Shown in pieces: positions 1 through 10,600 of a stretch of 45,349 nt of DNA. Numbering within the stretch: position 1 is the first letter of the stretch; each line of letters begins with the position of its first letter. The stretch spans positions 1 through 45,349 of the IMG/VR virus record IMGVR_UViG_3300029911_000060; one strand, given 5' to 3'. This stretch comes from a virus. Made by a program: the position numbers and the translations under genes. The notes under the pieces were generated by a model. That model saw nothing but the letters and a program-made list of their open reading frames with translations, searched no databases and was not told where the DNA came from.

Positions 1-1858
1 GCTCATGCTCATGCTCGTCGCCATCGCCCTCAAGTCCACCTTCAAGACCTTCCTCTTCACCTTCAAGGTCTTCCAGACCCTCAAAGCCGCTCTCGGAACC
101 GTCAAGCTTAGCAAGGTCAAGCTCTTCGTCACGTTCAACGTTGAGTTCTTCCTCGATAGCGTGGATAGCCTGTTGTGCTTCGTCAATCTTCTCTTCGAGA
201 ACCTGCTTCTTTTCATCCGTCAGAATCTCGGTGGCCTCAGCTTCGGGGTTGTCCTCAACAGGGGGTAGTTCACCCATGGGGGATTCCTCAACTGGAGCCT
301 CATCTTCTACTGGAGCATCGTCAACGGGTGCCTCAGCAGGAGCTTCAGGAGCCGGGGCTCCGCCTTCAGCCGGTGGGAATTCGGCCTTCTTCACGCCAGC
401 CTTCTTACCCTTGCAGTCCTTGTTGGTGCAGCCAGTGCAATCCTTGCCAACGCAAGCCTTCTTGGCACCAGCGTTCTTGCCATCAGACAGGTTCTGAGTC
501 TGACCGGGCTTCTCGCCAGCATCTGGACGATCACCAGCCTTGGAAGCGTCGATTTGCTTTGGCTCAGAGTTGTGACGGCCATCATCGTACTTGTCAGGCT
601 GAGGGCCGGATTCCTTGCGGTCATCGGCTACCTTGCCAGCGGACTTGGCATCACCCTTCAATTCGCTCTCGACTGACTTCTTCTCAGCGTTGAGAACAGA
701 CGGGTCTTCCAACAGATCGTTCAACTCAACCTTGTGAACTTCCTTGAAAGTCTCAGCAAGCTTGGTGTTGTGGGCATTGATAGCAGTCTGACGAAGTGCC
801 GCCGTGAGCACTTGCGTAGAGTTGGTTAGGAGAGAAGCTGCGAAAGCCTTCTTCACCGCGTCCGGAGCCGTGGGGAGCATTGTCTTGGCGATAGTCCACG
901 CGGATGCCACACGGGTCTTGGCCTCCTTAGTAATCGCCTCCCGCTTGTTCTTAGCCTCGGCAAGCTTCTCCTTCAATGAGGATGTGGGCTTGGTAGGTTG
1001 ATTTGCCATGTGAGTATCGCCTTTCTTCAAGTCAGAGGGATTTTTAGACCCCTTCTTATCTTGGAGTCCATAGTTAGTTTTTTCGTTGATTTTTGAGTTT
1101 TTAGTGCTTGCCATCGGTGGAGCAAGAGGTTCTGGTTCAGCCGGGGGAGCGTCAGGTGCCGCTTCGGGCGTTGGCTCTATGGCTGGTTCATCAAGTGATG
1201 GCTCGATAGACGCATCTGCCGGAATATCAGGAGTTGGAGGAAGAAGGGGAGCGTCCGGTATCTCAGGTGAGAGAGGGGCCGAAGGAAGCGAGGGTGCTCC
1301 CAATGGATCAGATGATGCTCCGTCCGCAATGTTCGAAAACTGTTGGTCGAGAGAGTTTAGCTCGGATTGGATATCATCACTCCAACCACTGCCCTTAAAC
1401 TTTTCCCACTCGGAGATAAGCTGCACTCGTTCACGCATCGAGCGAATCTCTTGTTCGAGTTCCTCACGCTTATCGGAGAGGAGGTTAAACTGTTCACCCA
1501 CACCCGTGTCCATCATGTCCATGGGAGCGGAGGCGTCGAGGTCGGCGAACTCTTCATCCAATGCATCCAACTCAGCGAACTTCTGCTTTAAGTTAGCAAT
1601 GACCTGAAGAATTGCCTTGTCTGCTGCTTCTTTTGTTATGTTAGCCATAGTCTGTTTTCCTTCTTTACTAGCTATCCGACCCCAGAAAGGCAGTGTAGAT
1701 TTACTTCTCTCAATAATTTGATGAGCCCTATCCACATCTCCGGTTCGTTCAGCCTCAAGGGCAGCAGGAGGTAGAATGTAACACTCGTGACCTACTGGTT
1801 TTCCAGTGGTTAGGTCATGACCTTGATTACAATAACTGGTTTGGTAAATATTAGCCAT
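1..1858 (-). CDS. Scaffold-like acidic virion protein, partial
   Basis: Open frame of at least 619 codons that runs off the left edge, so its C-terminus is missing. The ATG at 1858 has a GGAG about 9 nt upstream; internal ATGs at 1648 (GAAGGA upstream) and 1009 lie in the same frame and could be internal starts. Visible parts: an N-terminal segment with Cys and His (YCNQGH, GHECYILPP), a helical charged region, a long Pro/Ala/Glu/Asp-rich linker, a tight Cys cluster (CVGKDC-TG-CTNKDC) around positions 410-460, then a helical, extremely acidic tail rich in EEGLEG-type repeats. It directly follows the protease in transcription order. In T4 this slot is the prohead core/scaffold gene, and the low-complexity acidic composition fits that. 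The scaffold role is inferred from position and composition, not from recognised homology. Confidence 0.6.
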   Translation of the reverse strand, partial: MANIYQTSYCNQGHDLTTGKPVGHECYILPPAALEAERTGDVDRAHQIIERSKSTLPFWGRIASKEGKQTMANITKEAADKAILQVIANLKQKFAELDALDEEFADLDASAPMDMMDTGVGEQFNLLSDKREELEQEIRSMRERVQLISEWEKFKGSGWSDDIQSELNSLDQQFSNIADGASSDPLGAPSLPSAPLSPEIPDAPLLPPTPDIPADASIEPSLDEPAIEPTPEAAPDAPPAEPEPLAPPMASTKNSKINEKTNYGLQDKKGSKNPSDLKKGDTHMANQPTKPTSSLKEKLAEAKNKREAITKEAKTRVASAWTIAKTMLPTAPDAVKKAFAASLLTNSTQVLTAALRQTAINAHNTKLAETFKEVHKVELNDLLEDPSVLNAEKKSVESELKGDAKSAGKVADDRKESGPQPDKYDDGRHNSEPKQIDASKAGDRPDAGEKPGQTQNLSDGKNAGAKKACVGKDCTGCTNKDCKGKKAGVKKAEFPPAEGGAPAPEAPAEAPVDDAPVEDEAPVEESPMGELPPVEDNPEAEATEILTDEKKQVLEEKIDEAQQAIHAIEEELNVERDEELDLAKLDGSESGFEGLEDLEGEEEGLEGGLEGDGDEHEHE

Positions 1859-1962
1859 TAGCGTAAATCTCCATTCCCTATAAAGGTTCTCGTAGTGTGG
1901 TATTTAACAACTCGACTTATCCACGCTACAAATTTCTCGTACCCCATGCGACCCGAAAGTCA

Positions 1963-2829
1963 TTATCTTAGTAAGCCACCTTCCAAATCTGAACTCATTA
2001 GTGCTTCACCGACATCAACTGCGGAAGCCGCTTTTGCAAAGGCACCAAAACTAGCTGCTTTGCGCGTATAAGGTGTCTTCGGACCTACCCATTCGTCAGC
2101 CACGATAGACCGCTTGGCTGCACCGGGGAAAGCCGGGGTTGCTACCCAAGACGCTTCCACGAATTTCACACCACCGTTAGGTAATGACTTGTGGCCGCAC
2201 AATTCGGCGACACGACGTGAGATACCGTCGTCATCCACAAGGAATGTTCCCTTGTTGAAATTCAAGTGGTGACAATACGTGCTCTGGTCGGTGACACGGG
2301 CTCCGCAGAAAGAACAGATAACCAAATCGGTCACACAACCCATGGAAAGATAACGAACATTACCGCCACGAATATCGTGAACTAGCTTATCGTGAGCGAG
2401 GTCGGTGGCAACAAGGATGTCGCAAAAGTAAACCCAGCACTCCGGACCGGCGATTTGAATCTTGCGGAGGACAGCATCAAGGATGTGCCCCTTCGCGTAC
2501 TTGGAATTCTGGAAGTGCTCGACAAAGTTGAAAGCACCAACGAAGGAGCGGTGAGAGAGTTTGAGTGTACTGTTCTCCCACGCATCATCATTGTTATTGA
2601 CGAGATGTGAACACTCCGGTTTGATAAGATAGTCAAACGGGTCGGCCTCTGTCATCACCGAGGCCATAATTGTGCAATGACTAAGCAAGTAGCGGCTTGA
2701 GTCGGCTGAGATTTTATTGAATGCGGCGGTCTTGCGTCCGAACGTATGGATACCATACATTTTACCCCAATCTGACATGCTCAGAGTGGGCTCTTTGAGT
2801 TCCGCATTGGCTACTTTAGTGAATGGCAT
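1963..2829 (-). CDS. Putative prohead (head maturation) protease
   Basis: 288 aa. The central part has the pattern I associate with phage prohead proteases: KGHILDAVLRK (candidate catalytic His), a strand ending in YLSMGC (candidate nucleophile Ser), a CSFCG...C..H insertion that may bind zinc, then ELCG...FVEASWVATPAFPGA. This family cleaves scaffold and capsid proteins inside the prohead. Its place between the tail tube and a scaffold-like gene copies the T4 order 18-19-20-21-22, which supports the call. The C-terminal 40 residues are Ala-rich. The catalytic residues are my assignment by pattern; exact family membership (XkdF-like or T4 gp21-like) was not tested. Confidence 0.6.
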   Translation of the reverse strand: MPFTKVANAELKEPTLSMSDWGKMYGIHTFGRKTAAFNKISADSSRYLLSHCTIMASVMTEADPFDYLIKPECSHLVNNNDDAWENSTLKLSHRSFVGAFNFVEHFQNSKYAKGHILDAVLRKIQIAGPECWVYFCDILVATDLAHDKLVHDIRGGNVRYLSMGCVTDLVICSFCGARVTDQSTYCHHLNFNKGTFLVDDDGISRRVAELCGHKSLPNGGVKFVEASWVATPAFPGAAKRSIVADEWVGPKTPYTRKAASFGAFAKAASAVDVGEALMSSDLEGGLLR

Positions 2830-2849
2830 AAGCTTCTATAAATACAGTC

Positions 2850-4769
2850 CTATAGTGCGAAAAAACATCCGCACGCGATGCATTCCATCAAGCTGCCGTC
2901 CTCAGCGGTTGAATCTTCCACCTTTTTTGCCTCAGGCGAATGACAAGCTGGACAGACCAGATTGACGCCTTCTTCAGTCTGCACGGCTACTTTACTCGCC
3001 TTAATGCCAAGTTCTTGCAACCACTTTTTGTCCTTATCTGTAGTGCGGAATCGCTTCTTAGGCTTTGACGCCGCTGGTGTACGCATCCGTTCCTGCATAG
3101 CCATCGCTTCCTCTTCAGGAACGCCAGCAGCTTCCAGTAGTTCAACATCATCTGGTTCAATATATTGAACCAGACTCTCTAGCTCCGTCTGTTCACCTTG
3201 ACTGATACATTCGGCTCTCAGTTGACTCCTCAGGTACTCCAAACGTTCCTGAGGAGTGTTGGCTACTTCTGAATTTCCCAACGGCTTGCCATACAGAGTA
3301 CCCAAGGCTCCATCGTCTTCATCATCTTCATCATCCTCATCATCCTCATCATCCTCATCATCCTCATCATCCTCATCATCCTCATCATCCTCATCATCCT
3401 CATCATCCTCATCATCTTCAACCCAAGCTTTCTTATCCGAAGACAATGTTTGCTTCAACAACTCCTGTTGAGCCGTGGGAGCGACTGGTTGTACTGGCTG
3501 ACTTTGAGGTTGTACTGGCTGCTGCGGTGTCGTAGGAGCCGGTGAAGGATTATTGCCAACACCTTCCATAACCTCAGCCTGTGCAGTCTCATCAATATGG
3601 CGACGCATATCATCGCGAGGTGGTAACGAAGTGGGGGACTCCTTGATAGGCACCGCAGCCTTCACAACGGTTCCAACAGAAGGAGCAAACTCTTCCACCG
3701 CGTCTACAACATCATTCTGTATCTTCACACCCGAAGACTTCAGAGCTTGGAGTACCTGACTCAATTGTTGCTGAGTCAGGTTGCCAGCTTCCTGAGGCGC
3801 ACCTTGTGCCTCATCATGAAGCTGTTGCGGTCCTTTGTTCTGCGTCTGTACAGGCGGGACTGGGTTTGGCATCGGTGCGGTCGGGCTTGGATTAACATCT
3901 GTAGGCTTTGGAGCCGTGGGGGTGCCACCAAGCGGTGTACCAGCCCCATAGGACTTCGTGTCAGCTTGTTTAAAACGAGAGACTTCCTCATGAGTTAGCT
4001 CTTCCTGCTCATTTTTAACGGCCTCGTCCTGTGCGGCATCAGCAACAACGATCCTACCTGAGGCTGTACGGTATACCTCGAAATCTCCATCACTCTCTTT
4101 AAAGAAGGTGGCGTCCTCGACCGTAGGTGCTTCAAGAGCACCGGGCACAACTGTATTGGTTAGATCATTGATAGTTCCACCGTGACCGATGCAGTCCCCG
4201 CTCTCGCAAGCGACACAATGCATTTTCGAGGTTTTCAAAGCTGTCTTAGGCGCTTTGATGGTCTTCAAATACTGCACAGGAATTGGCTCAAGGACGAGCA
4301 TGGCATAAGCAGTTGGAATCGCCTTGTATTTAAATCTCCGCAAATCCCTATTTGTAATGCACAAAATCTGGTCACCAAAAAGGGCGGCATCCTCTACATG
4401 AGAAGCAAACCAAATACCAGCGGGATATTCCTCATCCACAACTCGGGGCTCAAGTCGTCCAGATTTAAGAATACTCTCCAACTTTGACGTACCGTGATAC
4501 CACATCTGCGTGGCGGAGGCCAGCAAGCTACCGGGAACGGATGCGTTCAACGCGCCTTGCTCGACCTCGGTGCCCTTGCCCATCATCTTGCCATTTTGTG
4601 TTGTGTATTCTTGTTCGGGATGCTTCTCTTGATCGATAGTTTCGAGCATGGCATCGAGAGCCACCTTGAGGGAAGAGAGGCGAGGAGTTTTAAATAGCGG
4701 GTTTTTTAGACTAGACACTCGTATACCGTCTCTCTTAGCTTCTTCATCTGATTCTGGTCTCTTGAACAA
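2850..4769 (-). CDS. ART-like domain protein with acidic repeat and C-terminal zinc ribbon
   Basis: 639 aa read from TTG at 4769 (AGGG about 9 nt upstream; in-frame TAA at 4791-4793, no earlier ATG), so the start is provisional. Residues about 88-175 look like an ADP-ribosyltransferase/KptA-type fold: WYHGTSKLESILKSG, then AGIWFAS, then AALFGDQILCI. Next come a Cys/His patch, a Pro/Gln-rich linker, a run of about 11 Asp-Asp-Glu units, a helical segment, and a C-terminal CPAC...CIAC zinc ribbon. It sits between tail tube and protease, the position of the T4 portal gene, but I see no portal features. It may be a virion-packaged effector or a head component. ART activity is inferred from motif shape only. 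Confidence 0.5.
   Translation of the reverse strand: MFKRPESDEEAKRDGIRVSSLKNPLFKTPRLSSLKVALDAMLETIDQEKHPEQEYTTQNGKMMGKGTEVEQGALNASVPGSLLASATQMWYHGTSKLESILKSGRLEPRVVDEEYPAGIWFASHVEDAALFGDQILCITNRDLRRFKYKAIPTAYAMLVLEPIPVQYLKTIKAPKTALKTSKMHCVACESGDCIGHGGTINDLTNTVVPGALEAPTVEDATFFKESDGDFEVYRTASGRIVVADAAQDEAVKNEQEELTHEEVSRFKQADTKSYGAGTPLGGTPTAPKPTDVNPSPTAPMPNPVPPVQTQNKGPQQLHDEAQGAPQEAGNLTQQQLSQVLQALKSSGVKIQNDVVDAVEEFAPSVGTVVKAAVPIKESPTSLPPRDDMRRHIDETAQAEVMEGVGNNPSPAPTTPQQPVQPQSQPVQPVAPTAQQELLKQTLSSDKKAWVEDDEDDEDDEDDEDDEDDEDDEDDEDDEDDEDDEDDGALGTLYGKPLGNSEVANTPQERLEYLRSQLRAECISQGEQTELESLVQYIEPDDVELLEAAGVPEEEAMAMQERMRTPAASKPKKRFRTTDKDKKWLQELGIKASKVAVQTEEGVNLVCPACHSPEAKKVEDSTAEDGSLMECIACGCFFAL
3311..3420. 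repeat. 9-bp microsatellite coding for (DDE)n
   Basis: About eleven near-perfect copies of the 9-mer tcatcctca on the plus strand, encoding Asp-Asp-Glu repeats on the minus strand inside the ART-like gene. Unit-length changes keep the frame, so copy number can drift without breaking the protein. Read on the plus strand it yields a spurious poly-Ser frame. Confidence 0.95.
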
Positions 4770-4902
4770 CCGTTGTACCCTGCGGCTTCTTTAACCACCG
4801 AGGCAAGGATTGAGCTAAATTTTAGGAGGGGGTTTTTCAGATTGGGCATTCACAACCTCAGTATAGGTTGAGCCCCCAGCTATTCACCGAGGGCTCGAAA
4901 CC

Positions 4903-5571
4903 TTAGCTGATGCTATAGAGGAGCGAAGCACCAGTTGTATCATTTGGACTCAGGCCGCTGTCGAGGAACTCACCGTACACGCTACCAGAGATGTCAAAAA
5001 GGTCCGTGACCATAACAGTGCAATTTTCAGTCACAGCCGCTGTTTCAATAGCATAACCAGTGTTATAGCTACTCATCCAGCATCCTTCATACACAGTTGC
5101 CACAGCGTAAAGGCCGGGGTTGCCTGTGTTGTTGAGACCGCCTTCGTTCGGGATGTCGGCCAATGTGGCCTGACCAAGATTCGAGTCGGTGTTGGCAAGT
5201 TCGGAGAAGACAATTTCAGTCTTGATGTCGAACGGCCATTTGTGGTGACGGATAGAACGAACCGCACCGCTGACGCCAGCCTTGTAACCAAGAACCTGCA
5301 TGAGGTTTGCAAGGTACAAACAAGTACGGGCAATGGTTAGCTGCATCGGCTCTGTCACGCCGGGAACGAGTTCTGCCACTTGGTCACCATAACCAAGACC
5401 GCGAATCGTTTCAACGTTCTTCGTCTCTGAAAGTTCAAAGGACGAGGTGACGCCAAGCTTCACGAACTTACCCACGTCAACAACGTCAGTAAAAATCTTG
5501 AAGCGAGACGAGATGACAGATTCAGTCTGTGCGCTCGTACCCTGCTGGTAGATGTATCCCCCTTGGGCCAT
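4903..5571 (-). CDS. Tail tube protein
   Basis: 222 aa, beginning MAQGGYIYQQG. It has the length and beta-rich character of phage tube proteins, including the ETIRGLGYG segment and the later TVYEGCWMSSYNTGYAIE segment typical of the gp19-like fold, which polymerises into the inner tube of a contractile tail. It lies two genes downstream of the sheath on the same strand, as expected for a sheath-tube module. The start ATG at 5571 follows AAGGAGAATT. Downstream, around 4871-4897, gagccc/gggctc arms could form a weak hairpin before the next gene. Confidence 0.85.
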   Translation of the reverse strand: MAQGGYIYQQGTSAQTESVISSRFKIFTDVVDVGKFVKLGVTSSFELSETKNVETIRGLGYGDQVAELVPGVTEPMQLTIARTCLYLANLMQVLGYKAGVSGAVRSIRHHKWPFDIKTEIVFSELANTDSNLGQATLADIPNEGGLNNTGNPGLYAVATVYEGCWMSSYNTGYAIETAAVTENCTVMVTDLFDISGSVYGEFLDSGLSPNDTTGASLLYSIS

Positions 5572-5691
5572 GTCTAATTCTCCTTAGCCGTAATCGGCTG
5601 TTCAAATGAAGTAACGCATAGTCTGGAAGTTGGTAAATACATATCCGTATTCCGAATTAGATAAACCCCACGATCAAACCAAGCCATACAC

Positions 5692-7134
5692 TTACTTAAC
5701 TTCTTCGTCGTCGTCTTCTTCATCCTCAGCCGCGAGAGCCAATCCAAAGAGAACCGAGGAACTCTTCTTTTTGTTCTTGTCCTTAACTTCAAGAGCTTGT
5801 TCTTCTGCTTCTTCCTGCATACGCTGCTTATTCAACGCCTTTGAAGCCTCACCAAGCAGGTTGTATGCCCGATAAATCGCTTCAACTCCCTCACGAACAG
5901 GACGAGAGCCGAGAGCCTCTGTGACTGGCTTTGCTTCAAAGTAGAGGCGCTTGAGTTCATTTTCCAACCTCTCAACCAACTTAAGAGCTTTGGCGGCGGT
6001 CATGTCACCAGCGGCAATTTTAGCAGCAGTCTTATTTCCACGTCCCTGAATAAGATCAACCAGTTGTTCCAACCTATTCCATTGTTCGGAGGTCGGCTCA
6101 GTCCCAGCGAGAATAGTCTTGATGGCCGCGAAGACCTCACTCAAAAACCCCGCCTCTTTAATAAAAGCGAACTTTGAGGGAAGCTCAGTCGCTGGACGCT
6201 TGATGCCGGTGTTGTCTTCCAGCTTGCTGTGAGCTTCGCCAATCTCAGGAGTGCGACCACCATCTTCCTTGATGGTGAATGTGTCCTTATCGGTCACAAA
6301 CCATGCACCACCTTGAGAGGTGGCGACCTTGGTGTTACCATCTTCATCAGCAGCGATGACCAACCCACCCATAATCGAGGCGGCAAGAGGTAGAGGTGCA
6401 GCGGCAGGGGATGCGGCTGGAGCAGTAGCGGGTGCCTCCTGTTCAACCTCAACAGGACGAAGGGCAAGTTCTGCGGCAATAGCACCAATGAATTTGTTCG
6501 CCGCCTTGTCATTCATAAGGTCTTCCGCTGTAGACAGAGCCTTCAACATCTTGGCGAGAACGTCGCTGGATAGTTGTTTAATGTCGGCATCTGGGTTAAC
6601 TGTCGGCGTCTTAGCTGGTCTAGGGGCATTGATAGGAGTAACTTTTTCGGCCTTCTTGCCGTAAAATAAATCGGCATTCTTCAACCCGGCGAGACGAGGA
6701 ACCTCGGCCAATTCGGGAGCTTGAGGCTTACCGTCTTCATCTCGATCACTAACAAAGTCAACACCGGAGGCCATGACAGGTGCCGCAGCTTCCTGACCCT
6801 GACCTTCTACTCCTGCATTTTTAAATTTGGCAATCATGTCCACATCCTGTTTAATTTTTTCTGCCATGTCTGGCATCACTGCATCATCCAAATAGTCGTC
6901 CAGTGTTGCTGCCCCTTCTTGCTGCATCTCTGCTGGGGACTTTTTAAGGATGCTGGTAAGAAAACTAATTGCTTCTTCAAGCTGGTCAAGACGTACATCG
7001 TGAACGTTGGTGCGTACGAACTGTTGAACAAGCTCATTTGCCTCTTGTACTGCCTGTTCAAGCGTTTGCTTGGAGACGAGTGTAGTCGCTTTTTTTGGTT
7101 CCTGACGACGACGGGCGATTAGTCTTGATGCCAT
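5692..7134 (-). CDS. Unassigned virion-type protein between sheath and tube
   Basis: 480 aa. The N-terminus is basic (ASRLIARRRQ), followed by a helical region, a Pro/Ala-rich linker around residues 230-255, a short beta-like segment (MGGLVIAADEDGNTKVATS) and a second helical region rich in Glu/Lys. The tail is very acidic and ends in DEEDDDEEVK. The modular build with disordered linkers resembles internal or scaffold-type phage proteins, and the position between tail sheath and tail tube implies a structural or assembly role. I do not recognise a family. Confidence 0.6.
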   Translation of the reverse strand: MASRLIARRRQEPKKATTLVSKQTLEQAVQEANELVQQFVRTNVHDVRLDQLEEAISFLTSILKKSPAEMQQEGAATLDDYLDDAVMPDMAEKIKQDVDMIAKFKNAGVEGQGQEAAAPVMASGVDFVSDRDEDGKPQAPELAEVPRLAGLKNADLFYGKKAEKVTPINAPRPAKTPTVNPDADIKQLSSDVLAKMLKALSTAEDLMNDKAANKFIGAIAAELALRPVEVEQEAPATAPAASPAAAPLPLAASIMGGLVIAADEDGNTKVATSQGGAWFVTDKDTFTIKEDGGRTPEIGEAHSKLEDNTGIKRPATELPSKFAFIKEAGFLSEVFAAIKTILAGTEPTSEQWNRLEQLVDLIQGRGNKTAAKIAAGDMTAAKALKLVERLENELKRLYFEAKPVTEALGSRPVREGVEAIYRAYNLLGEASKALNKQRMQEEAEEQALEVKDKNKKKSSSVLFGLALAAEDEEDDDEEVK

Positions 7135-7150
7135 ATATTCTTCTCCGAAC

Positions 7151-7582
7151 TTAAACAGTTACATCCCCGATTGAGGGAACCAACACTTGACTACGCAATG
7201 CAGCCATCGCCGCTTGAATACGAGTAACCACCACTGCTTGCCATGCTGTCGCAGCCTCACTCGGATTAGGAGTAATGCACGACATTGGGCCTTGTACCGG
7301 AGCCGATTGATTTGGCGGACCGGAGGGGAGTGCAAGCATGAACTGAGCTACCTGTGATGAAAGCTGAGTTGTAACCCCTACATAGAGTTCAGAAGTGGGG
7401 AACTGAAAAGTGAAAGCGGTATTACTTGGGTCTGTGAAGCTGCCAGCAATGTTCACTTGAGGGTCGCCAAAGGCAGCAATGAGGGCCTTATCATTAGCGT
7501 CAGTCATGTCACCAACGAACGACGGTTGAATGACAAGGCTGATAATGCCATTCGCCTGAGTAACCACGGTGTGAACTTTCAT
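7151..7582 (-). CDS. Small tail-module protein, function unknown
   Basis: 143 aa, beginning MKVHTVVTQANGIISLVIQ. It is beta-rich in the first two thirds and has a helical C-terminus (EAATAWQAVVVTRIQAAMAALRS). It is encoded 50 nt after the sheath stop and just before the 480-aa protein, all on one strand, so it is probably part of the tail operon. It could be a tail-associated cap or chaperone-like protein. No family recognised. Confidence 0.6.
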   Translation of the reverse strand: MKVHTVVTQANGIISLVIQPSFVGDMTDANDKALIAAFGDPQVNIAGSFTDPSNTAFTFQFPTSELYVGVTTQLSSQVAQFMLALPSGPPNQSAPVQGPMSCITPNPSEAATAWQAVVVTRIQAAMAALRSQVLVPSIGDVTV

Positions 7583-7631
7583 CTAAAACTCCAAAGTATG
7601 TTGAGGGGTGGTTTACCCACCCCTCGGTTGA

Positions 7632-10600
7632 TTACAAGGTTGTCGTTACGGTAAACGTCACACTGATGTAGAGCAAGCTGAACATAGGCATGAAGGTCAC
7701 AGTGACATCAACTGTTGTCGGGTCATTCGGGTCAGGAACAACTGACAGGTTCTTATACCCGTTGATGATTTCATTCGAAACCAGTGAACGGAGACGGGCG
7801 TTGCAGACTGCCGTGATGTCGTTCACAAGGCTGCTTACCAACTTACGACCGATGAACTGCTTTAGGTCGCCACGGAACTGCTGACGGACATAATCGGTGA
7901 TAGTAGTGCATGTCGGTTCCGAGGTAATCGGGTTCGACGGGTCGGTAGATTTGTAGTGACGAATGCTCAACGCACCGGAGTTGTCAGTGAGCATAACGAG
8001 TCCCTGCGAAGCCATCAGGTTCATGGTTGCATCGTCGTAGCGGATGAGGAGACGAGAGAAGCCAACCAAATCCTGCAACGTAAGCGATGTTGCTACGTCA
8101 TTGGCTGGGTTGACATTCAGGCCAGCCAACGCTGCTGCCATGAATTCGCCGGATACTGCGTATTCCTGTGCAATGCCTGTCTGGCTGTTCGTAATCTGAA
8201 CACCAGCAACCGGGTTGCCGATAGCAATCATACGACCGTTTGCCAAGCCCTGTGCATTGGTAATGGCCTGAGTTGAAGTTGTGTATTGGCTGTAACCAAC
8301 AAAGCCGATACCCTCACCCTTGTAACGGGCGGTGGCCTGAGTGATAAGCTGGCGGCTCAAGAACTGGTGAACCGTGGGGCTTGTGCTCAGAGGAACAATA
8401 ACATCTGCCTTCTTTGTGTAACCCGGCAGATTCGTTGTCAGCGATTGGATAGCCGAGATGAAATCTGCATCTGACGCAGTGTTCAATCCGGGTTGCTGAG
8501 GCACCTGAATGCAACCGAATACGTTAGCCCCGTTACCAACCAAGAACTGGACACCCAAGGAGAGGCGGTTGACCACACTTGGCTGACCGTAAACCGTGTA
8601 GGCATCCGCTTCATTGTCGAACAGTTGGAGCGCCATATCAGCGGCGGTCTTGGCTACTGTAAATGTCACGTAGTAGAACTCACCGACTGTAGGACCGCTG
8701 CCCGACTTGTTATAGGTGTTGACAATTGCTGTGTCACCCGTAGACGCACCGAAGGTCGTAACGACACTGGTGGTCAAGCCGGGGATGGCAATCAAGTTGT
8801 TGGGTTGAGCAGGTCCGAACGGAACGTAAGTAGAGCCCGTGTATCGTACAGTGGACTGGCTGGTCGTGAAAGTGAGTGTGTCTGCCGGTGCGAAAGCGTA
8901 CTGAGGAGAAGGCAGTTGTGTGTAGCCAAAGCCCAAGGCATCAGCAGGGTTGACAATCGTCACCTTAAAGCCTGTGGTGGCGTCGATGTATGTCTGGTCA
9001 AGGTACCCAGTACCGTGTGATCCGCTGGAACCCAAGGAAGAGGTAACAGCATAGCTGTGCGTGTAGGGGACGGAGGTTGGGTTTATACCACCAGCCAAGT
9101 GCAGAAGAGAAGCGATTGCTGCATTGCTCGATGAACCACCCGTCGCGGTGATTATGCCACCTCCCGTTGTAGTTGGTGGGTAGGTACCAAACAAAGCCAC
9201 AATTTGAGCAGTTGTACGGGTTGCAGAACCTGATGTTGTGATGTCCACTGTTAGGGCATTGGTGCCACCCCCTGTGATAGCTGCCGAATCAGCAGAACCA
9301 ACGCTAGTAAACGCGATGGTTACAGAGTTGCCGCTTGTCCCCGTTGTAGTGGCGGTGAAAGTGATACCCTGCGTAATCAATGATGCCTGAACACCGGGTG
9401 TGGTGGTCGAACCGTCATTGTTGAATGTCAGAGTGATGGTTTCATTCGGAGCATTGGGCTCGTCCCATGCATCCGAGAACGCATGTGGATAGACAATGCC
9501 GGTTGTTGCGAAGTTGGAAGCTGCTACCGTGTTGGTGCTGTTGGCAACCACAGGGAGGATATAACCAAGCTCGTTGGCAATTGTGTAAGTGCCCTGACCA
9601 GACTGAGCCGCATTGACAACGCTCAATGTGTAGCTGTGGTCATTCAACGTGTTGCGATAGTAGCTGGCATATACATAGCTTCCAGCAGAAGGGATATTGT
9701 ACAAAGTGACCTGTGCCGAAGCGCCGTTCACACGAGCAACCTTTACCGCACCGGCCTGATATGCAAGGTAGGGGTTGGTGCCAACATAAACCTGAATTAG
9801 ATTCGGGTTGTCAGTCGGGTTGTCTAAACCACTACCATCTGTTGGAACATCAGGAAGTGTGAAGACCGCCGTATTACCGTTGCCTGTACCAGCGAACTGC
9901 AAGTACACATGTTCATCCACCAAGGTGGTGACGATGTCGGCAGGGCCGAATGGTGTAGTGTCAGCGGAGTTTGAGGTTCCTACTGTAGTCGAGGTCGAAG
10001 CGCCCCAGTTGAGAATTGGATTGCCGTTCGAATCAGTACCCAACACGTAATCCACATCCTGAATGAAGTCAGCACGATTTGGGCCGAGGCCAACCTCAAC
10101 GATGCTGGCAACATTACTAGCCGGTAGCAAATCGTAGGTGTTCTGATAGGTGTTTGTGAAGTACGTGATGGTAAAGGTGGAAGTAGTAGAAGGTACCGGG
10201 TTAACAAGAGTCACCAAACCAGCCGCACCATCGACAGCCGAAACTGCGACCGCGACTCCATTGACCTTTACGGTAACCTTTGCTGGGCTTGTAGTCACAA
10301 CACCGCCGTTTGTACCATCCACAATTGGAAGATTATGGACTTGGAACTGAGTGTTGGAGTTCGGGCCAGCCCCACCAGTTAGGTGAGTAGTAGACAAAGT
10401 GGACAAGGCTCCAGTACCAACCGGAGTCGTGGCTGTAAGGTACCCAGCGGAGAGGGTAAGAATACCCGCTTCAACAAGGTTGTGAAGATCAACAACAGTC
10501 CTTGTGGTAGAGTCTGTCTTCAGAATATTGATGACGATGGTGTTGGTGCCATACCCTGAGACTGCTAGAGAATCAGTGACACCCGGACCCGTGCTGACCA

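Noticed and set aside
3256-3471. Plus-strand frame with a run of about 40 serines
   Set aside because: It is the antisense of the (DDE)n microsatellite in the ART-like gene; no plausible protein or ribosome-binding site.
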